Positions 57,486 through 62,000 of a stretch of DNA of 62,000 nucleotides are shown here, in pieces (the stretch's first letter is position 1; each line of letters begins with the position of its first letter). This stretch comes from Cristatella mucedo (Eukaryota > Bryozoa > Phylactolaemata > Cristatellidae): positions 30,001 through 92,000 of the forward strand of contig WPIO01000051.1 of assembly GCA_009760855.2 (NCBI GenBank), written 5' to 3'. The notes below the pieces were generated by a model. The model was not told the DNA's origin. It saw nothing but the letters and a program-made list of their open reading frames with translations, and did no database searches. Position numbers and translations under genes: made by a program.

Positions 57486-57539
57486 CGACACCTTGCAATG
57501 TTTATGATTTAAACGAGCAGAATCCGGGCTAGCGACCTT

Positions 57540-57840
57540 TGAACTGAATGGTTGCCTTGCAGATATTTGATTCTGGATGGTCCCGAAAAATTGCTTAAGC
57601 TAAACGATGAAAAACCCGAACTCCTCTTCCTAGGCCACCGCAATAGTGTCGAAAAATTAGTAAACTTTTCTCTTGTAATTGGAGATGCTGTAACGCGACC
57701 GTCATCTTGTGCTCGCAATTGTGGCGTCCTGTTTGATAAGTGCCTACAGCTTAAACGCTTCATTAGGAAGACCGCTTCTAAAGCTAGCCGTCACATTCTA
57801 TTCTTGCATGCAATTAAGGACTTTTTCTAGAGTGGCTGGC
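57540..57840 (+). mobile_element. LINE family B RT fragment
   Basis: 57552-57830 encodes LLKLNDEKPELLFLGHRNSV and NFSLVIGDAVTRPSSCARNC with GVLFD: the NxDKTE...LGV pattern of CR1-like RT. Confidence 0.8.
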
Positions 57841-58025
57841 TAATTATCTCACTAGCTCCCTGGTTCTGTCTAGGAGGCTGGGCACTAAAATGCAATTTCG
57901 TTTTGGCTGGGCACTAAAATAAAGCGACTGCATAAAGCAAATAAGCCTCTGCAGCTGGCTATAGACATGGCTGCAAAGCTTGCCAACAAATCCCAGAGGT
58001 TCAGCCATGTGTCTTCTTTGTTAAA
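57841..58025. mobile_element. LINE family B scraps
   Basis: Contains AATCCCAGAGGTTCAGCCA-type blocks and a TTTGTTAAAGCAGTTGCG stretch. Fragmentary. Confidence 0.3.
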
Positions 58026-58029
58026 GCAG

Positions 58030-58345
58030 TTGCGAATAATAATAATGATAATAATAATACATTTAATGAAGCGCCCTCAGAGACCTCAATCTCTTTCTAG
58101 GCGCTTTACACTTGCTGCAAAGAAAGCACGACCGAATGGTTAGTGGTAGCATGCTCAATAAATAACAAGAATAACATGGTTAGGGATGACATGCACAGTG
58201 TCAGCATGCAAGCGTGGTTAGTGGCAGCATGCAACAGTGTCAGCACGCATAAGCATATGGAGGACAAATCACAGGGACCCACTAAATACTGTCATAAATA
58301 GATGAGTGTTTGGTTTCTTTTCAAATGTGGATAAGTTAGGCTCCT
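58030..58345 (-). mobile_element. LINE family A 3' end, minus strand
   Basis: AATAATAATGATAATAATAA tail, AGACCTCAATCTCTTTCTAG, CGCTTTACACTTGCTGCAAA and the GCATGC-rich 3' untranslated region. It interrupts a family B element: family B sequence continues on both sides. Confidence 0.85.
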
Positions 58346-58349
58346 GATT

Positions 58350-58862
58350 GATCAACTTTTACAGAGCAAAATTCTCATGCTGACCCACAAGGCCCGCCGT
58401 GGCTTCCCATCTATATACCTAGCTAAACAGCTGCACCACTTGCAGCCTCCTCGTGCCCTCGCAACCTCTATGAGCAGTAATTTAGCTGTTCTATTCATAC
58501 GCATTTAAGATCGTTTGCAATGGAAGCTTTTGCTCTGCAGATACTAGACTGTGGAACTCACTTCCATAATTCATAACAAGCAGCCACGTTTGCTTTCACG
58601 CTGCTGATATCGGGAAATCGTTTCAGCCGTTCTGCGCTGCTACTTTTATGCTACTCAAATTCTCACACGATTGCAATCATGCCTCAGCTACGCTTCTCAC
58701 TATCTCATTGTTGCGTGATAGGAAGTCTCTTGGCTCCCGTATGCGCACAGAAAGCTGCTTTGGCTTTGAGTGTGCCATGGAAAAACAACTCTCTTTCGGA
58801 CCACACACTTAGTCCTTTTGGCTTTGGGAGTTACAGACAAAGATGCATTAAATCAAATTAGA
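58350..58862 (+). mobile_element. LINE family B 3' end
   Basis: Blocks CACAAGGCCCGCCGTGGCTT, ACCACTTGCAGCCTCCTCGTG and TAGACTGTGGAACTCACTTC, ending in an AAATTAGATTAAATTAAATT tail. Confidence 0.8.
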
Positions 58863-59339
58863 TTAAATTAAATTCCATAAGTCTAGCGGAAAAATGCTTT
58901 CATTTCACCACCCAGGTCGTGGGCTCGAGTCCTGCAGCAGCTAATCTTTTAATTGCTTTACTTGAAGAGGAACGATGGTCATCATGGCTTGTCTAAACCT
59001 ATACAAACGAGCCATAAGAATATAATCACCTTAGCTATGACTTCTAATTTAGATGCAGAGCTTTTTCAGACTTTTGTCTAGTGGCGTGCGGTGGAATCGC
59101 CCAGCAGCAGCCGAACTTTCTAGCCTGGGGAGTGGTCAGCACAAGCAGCAGTGCAGAGGTGCCAAGCTATCGGTCCAGTAGTTATACCTAAGCAGCAGCA
59201 ATGCAGTGACTCGGCAGCAGTCGATTTCATTGCCATACCAACTAGTCAAAAGAGGTTTAGCCAGAAAAAAAATTTCCAAGGGGGTGGACTAAGCATTTTT
59301 TTAGGTGATTGATCTATGCACGACGTCGTTCGAACCTAG

Positions 59340-59892
59340 CGATCGTCACTTCCGACGCTCTCCCCCTGGGAGGGGGCGTGCGGCCTGACTTGAATACAGA
59401 GCAAAGTCCTTATACTGACGTAAGGGGCCCGCCAAGGCTTGGTTCCTTCTTACCTAGCTGAACTGTTGCACTAGTTTCAGCCTCCTCGTGTCCTCAGGTC
59501 CTGAATAGACAATAAATTAGCCGTTCCGTTCCTCCGCTTCAAGACCGTTGGAGACAGAAGGTTTTGCTCTGCAGGTCCTAGACTATGGAACTCACCTCGA
59601 CGATTCTTGTGCAACAAAAACCACTCTCTTGCTGCCGACTATGGCACATTACTTCCTGCCGTCCTGAGCTGCTACATCCACGTTACTCACTACATCAATT
59701 GCTCTTCTGACTTGCGACGCTGCCCGCTTTCTTTTTCTTTCGCGAGATGAAACCTGTTGGCTACAGAATGCGTATTGAAATCTGTTTAGGATGTGAGTGT
59801 GCTAAACAGACTATCGTGCGTAGTTACACCCACATAGTATTTATGGCTTTTGGACTTACAGACGAAGATACGTCGACATCATCAATAAAAGG
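59340..59892 (+). mobile_element. LINE family B 3' end, second copy
   Basis: The same blocks as at 58350 (AGGGGCCCGCCAAGGCTTGG, CTAGACTATGGAACTCACCT) and NKLAVPFLRFKTVGDRRF-type coding, ending at CATCAATAAAAG. Confidence 0.8.
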
Positions 59893-60560
59893 GTGATGGC
59901 CCAAGAGCTGCCTCTCCCTACCCTTTGAGCAAGTGGCCTAGTTTCTAATCTCGGCGGCTTCTGCAGCAGCTGCAGCTGCTGCAGCTGCTGCAAATGCTGC
60001 GGTGGCGTCACTCACACGGCCCGTCTAGCGTTGCTGCTTCGGCCGGCGACGAGAAGCCGCAAACGAGCCTCGCCAAGTCGTCACCGTGCGTGCTGGGACT
60101 CGTACACTCGGCTCGAGAGCAGCTGCGCACGCGGGCGGATGAGTGGATGCCAGGGAGGCACAGCACTCCACGCAGCGCGCGAGCTCAAGCAGGCGCAGCT
60201 CAATCCGATGCTCAAACGAAGCAGCGCGAAAGAGCGGTAACGGAATCCTTGCCGACGACTTATTTCGACGAAATTCGTCAGTCGAGTAAACGCTCTAACG
60301 ATGCCGAGTAACTTAGCTGCGAGAACCTGTTGGATGCCTGGTGCCCAAGGCGGTCAGCAGGAGCCGCCAGAAGCTGCCGCCGGGCTCTCGTCATCAAATG
60401 CAAATGCACGCGCGAGATGGTGCCCACGTTCAACCGAGGGGTGAGTTATGAAGTGCGACAGCCGGGCGGCATCAAAGTGGCAGATGCAGTTTCTGCGAAA
60501 CCACGCCGTGGCATCGTCTTGGACTAAGTAAGGGCGGCTGACGGCTCTGACGCACTTACC
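59893..60560 (+). other. GC-rich segment with a possible first exon
   Basis: CAG/CTG-rich at 59962-60000. The plus-strand frame 59994-60311 and the segment up to a consensus donor (GAGGG|GTGAGT at 60441) could belong to a gene continuing off the right edge. No domain is recognised in any frame. Confidence 0.2.
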
Positions 60561-61774
60561 TGCGATGACATGCCTACGCATTGACGGGCCGAGATCACGT
60601 TTCGACCGGGCATAAGCGCTCCACGATATGGCTATTGGCGGCATCCTTCCATATGATCCCTGCCTCGGTGTGGAGAGCGCCAGAATCTAACGGTGACTAG
60701 CGACACCTTTCGGGTGGCGTATCTGGTTCTCGACTTCGATTTTGCGTTTAGGCTTTCTATTTAAAACGTGCAACACGTGAAGTCTCGTATTAATATTTGC
60801 TAGCGTTGTCGACCATCGCCTGATGTACCTTTTTCTTTTTCCTAACGACATGGTTGGGCTAACTTATACCCGATCCCAGCACGGTGGTCTGTCTGCCTCG
60901 ATGTCTGTACGAAGAGACCTCGCGAGAGCGCAAACTTTCAGCCACTCGTAAATGGACGAACTACGGGCTTTATTGCCTCCCGGAAGCCGCAGACGAGGCG
61001 ACTTTTTGAGTGATGGAAATCTGAGTTGACGATACGCAGATTTCTGCTCGGCCAGTCCTAAGCACGGTACCAGTCGAGGCGCTGCTGCCTACTTTGCGCC
61101 AGCGTCGTCGAACTGGCTGCCAGTAGCTGCGCCTGGCGGGTCACTGCCTGAGTGTAGAGTGCGGACTCCATTCACATAGCGGCTTTCCCGCTCATCCCAT
61201 CCATCTGCTCTTACTTTCTCTCCCTCTCTATCCTCTCTTTAATTGCTTCACCTTGTTTTGATTTCACTCTGCCTTCTCTAACCTCTCTGTTTGTACCGCC
61301 CTCTGCTCTCTCTTGCCTCTTTCCTGATCTCTTTCTCTCTCTCTCTCTTTCTCTCTCGTCATCTGTCGTTCCACTTCTCGCTCTTTTCCATCTATTATTT
61401 TTCTGCTATTGGATATCCTTAAAAATTCCTAGCACCGGACAGTTTTATGGAGCTTTCGTAAAAGCATGTATCCCGAAAGGCTAGCGACGCACTTGGAGCA
61501 GCTCATCATTACTACAAAGTACCTAGCGTTTCTAGATTTAAATAGTCGCTGCTTGAGCTCTCTTCTCTGTCGAAGTCGGTTGTGGAGCTAATGCCAACCT
61601 CGGGTCAACCGCAGGCGCCACCACCACTCACAGCATCCACAGAGGGTGACGGGGGGACAGATGGGCACCAGCGGCAATACAGCGAGCAGGAGCTTTCGGG
61701 GTAGCGCTGGGCAGCACTCTGATCCCGGCCCTCCACTAAACATTCGGTTAGGGTGACTCGTAGAGGTTATCTGC
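60561..61774. other. Unassigned; CT-rich patch
   Basis: 61190-61385 is CTCTCT-rich. No gene or named repeat recognised. Confidence 0.4.
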
Positions 61775-61888
61775 TCGTCCACTCACCTCCTGCCCGTCCG
61801 CTCACCTCCTGCCCGTACGTTCACTTCTTTCTCGTCCGCTCACTTCCTGTCCGCCTATTCACTTCCTGCCCGTCCGCCTACTTCCGCT
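61775..61888. repeat. 19-bp minisatellite, six units
   Basis: Units resemble CCGTCCGCTCACCTCCTGC and begin at 61775, 61794, 61813, 61832, 61851 and 61870, with one to six changes each and no length change. Confidence 0.9.
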
Positions 61889-62000
61889 CTAGACAAGAGT
61901 TTTGGCCAAGACAGAAAGAAAGAATGAGATCACGAAATCGAAAGAGAACAAAAGATGAATCGTGAAGCGAGATGAGCAACTAAAGATATGGGGACGAGGT

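Noticed and set aside
59994-60311. 105-codon plus-strand gene
   Set aside because: No domain, and overlapping frames of similar length; kept only as part of an uncertain GC-rich segment.

Overview
The window is nuclear DNA of a bilaterian animal. Coding sequence is split by GT-AG and a few GC-AG introns, polyadenylation signals are present, and most of the remainder is SINEs, decayed LINEs, DNA-transposon remnants and long AG/CT, CA and trinucleotide arrays. Bilateria is inferred from a troponin T gene. I cannot name the species; the general look (moderate GC, GC-rich exons, repeat-filled introns) would suit a spiralian or similar invertebrate, but that is only an impression.

Layout. 1-3.5 kb: GC-rich locus with an SK/KCNN-type calcium-activated potassium channel on the minus strand (546-2288, 5' end unresolved), plus a small displaced copy of part of it near the window edge. 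3.5-17.4 kb: intergenic DNA with SINEs, a pogo/Tigger-like MITE, LINE fragments and microsatellites. 17.8-37.6 kb: an apparently complete YTHDC1 (nuclear m6A reader) gene on the minus strand. I could assemble 15 coding exons with continuous reading frame (695 codons using the longer exon 3); its introns hold LINE, SINE and Tc1 remnants. 38-42 kb: LINE/SINE-rich spacer. 42.2-43.1 kb: CpG-rich block, followed by a (CAG)31 tract and a putative two-exon plus-strand gene for a small protein of unknown function (43,659-49,674). 50.6-54.7 kb: C-terminal two thirds of a troponin T gene on the minus strand, 5' exons not resolved, embedded in long AG/CT arrays. 57-60 kb: LINE and SINE fragments. 60-62 kb: GC-rich DNA with a possible first exon and a 19-bp minisatellite.

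The three recognised genes do not form a pathway: a membrane channel, an RNA-binding protein and a muscle thin-filament protein. YTHDC1 and the small plus-strand gene are divergent; the small gene and troponin T are convergent. The best supported unusual points are the repeated use of GC splice donors, a SINE family that shares its 3' tail with the resident LINE family, a roughly 30-residue polyalanine tract in the SK S3-S4 loop, and complementary AG/CT arrays flanking troponin T exons. I did not find a convincing undescribed biological system.
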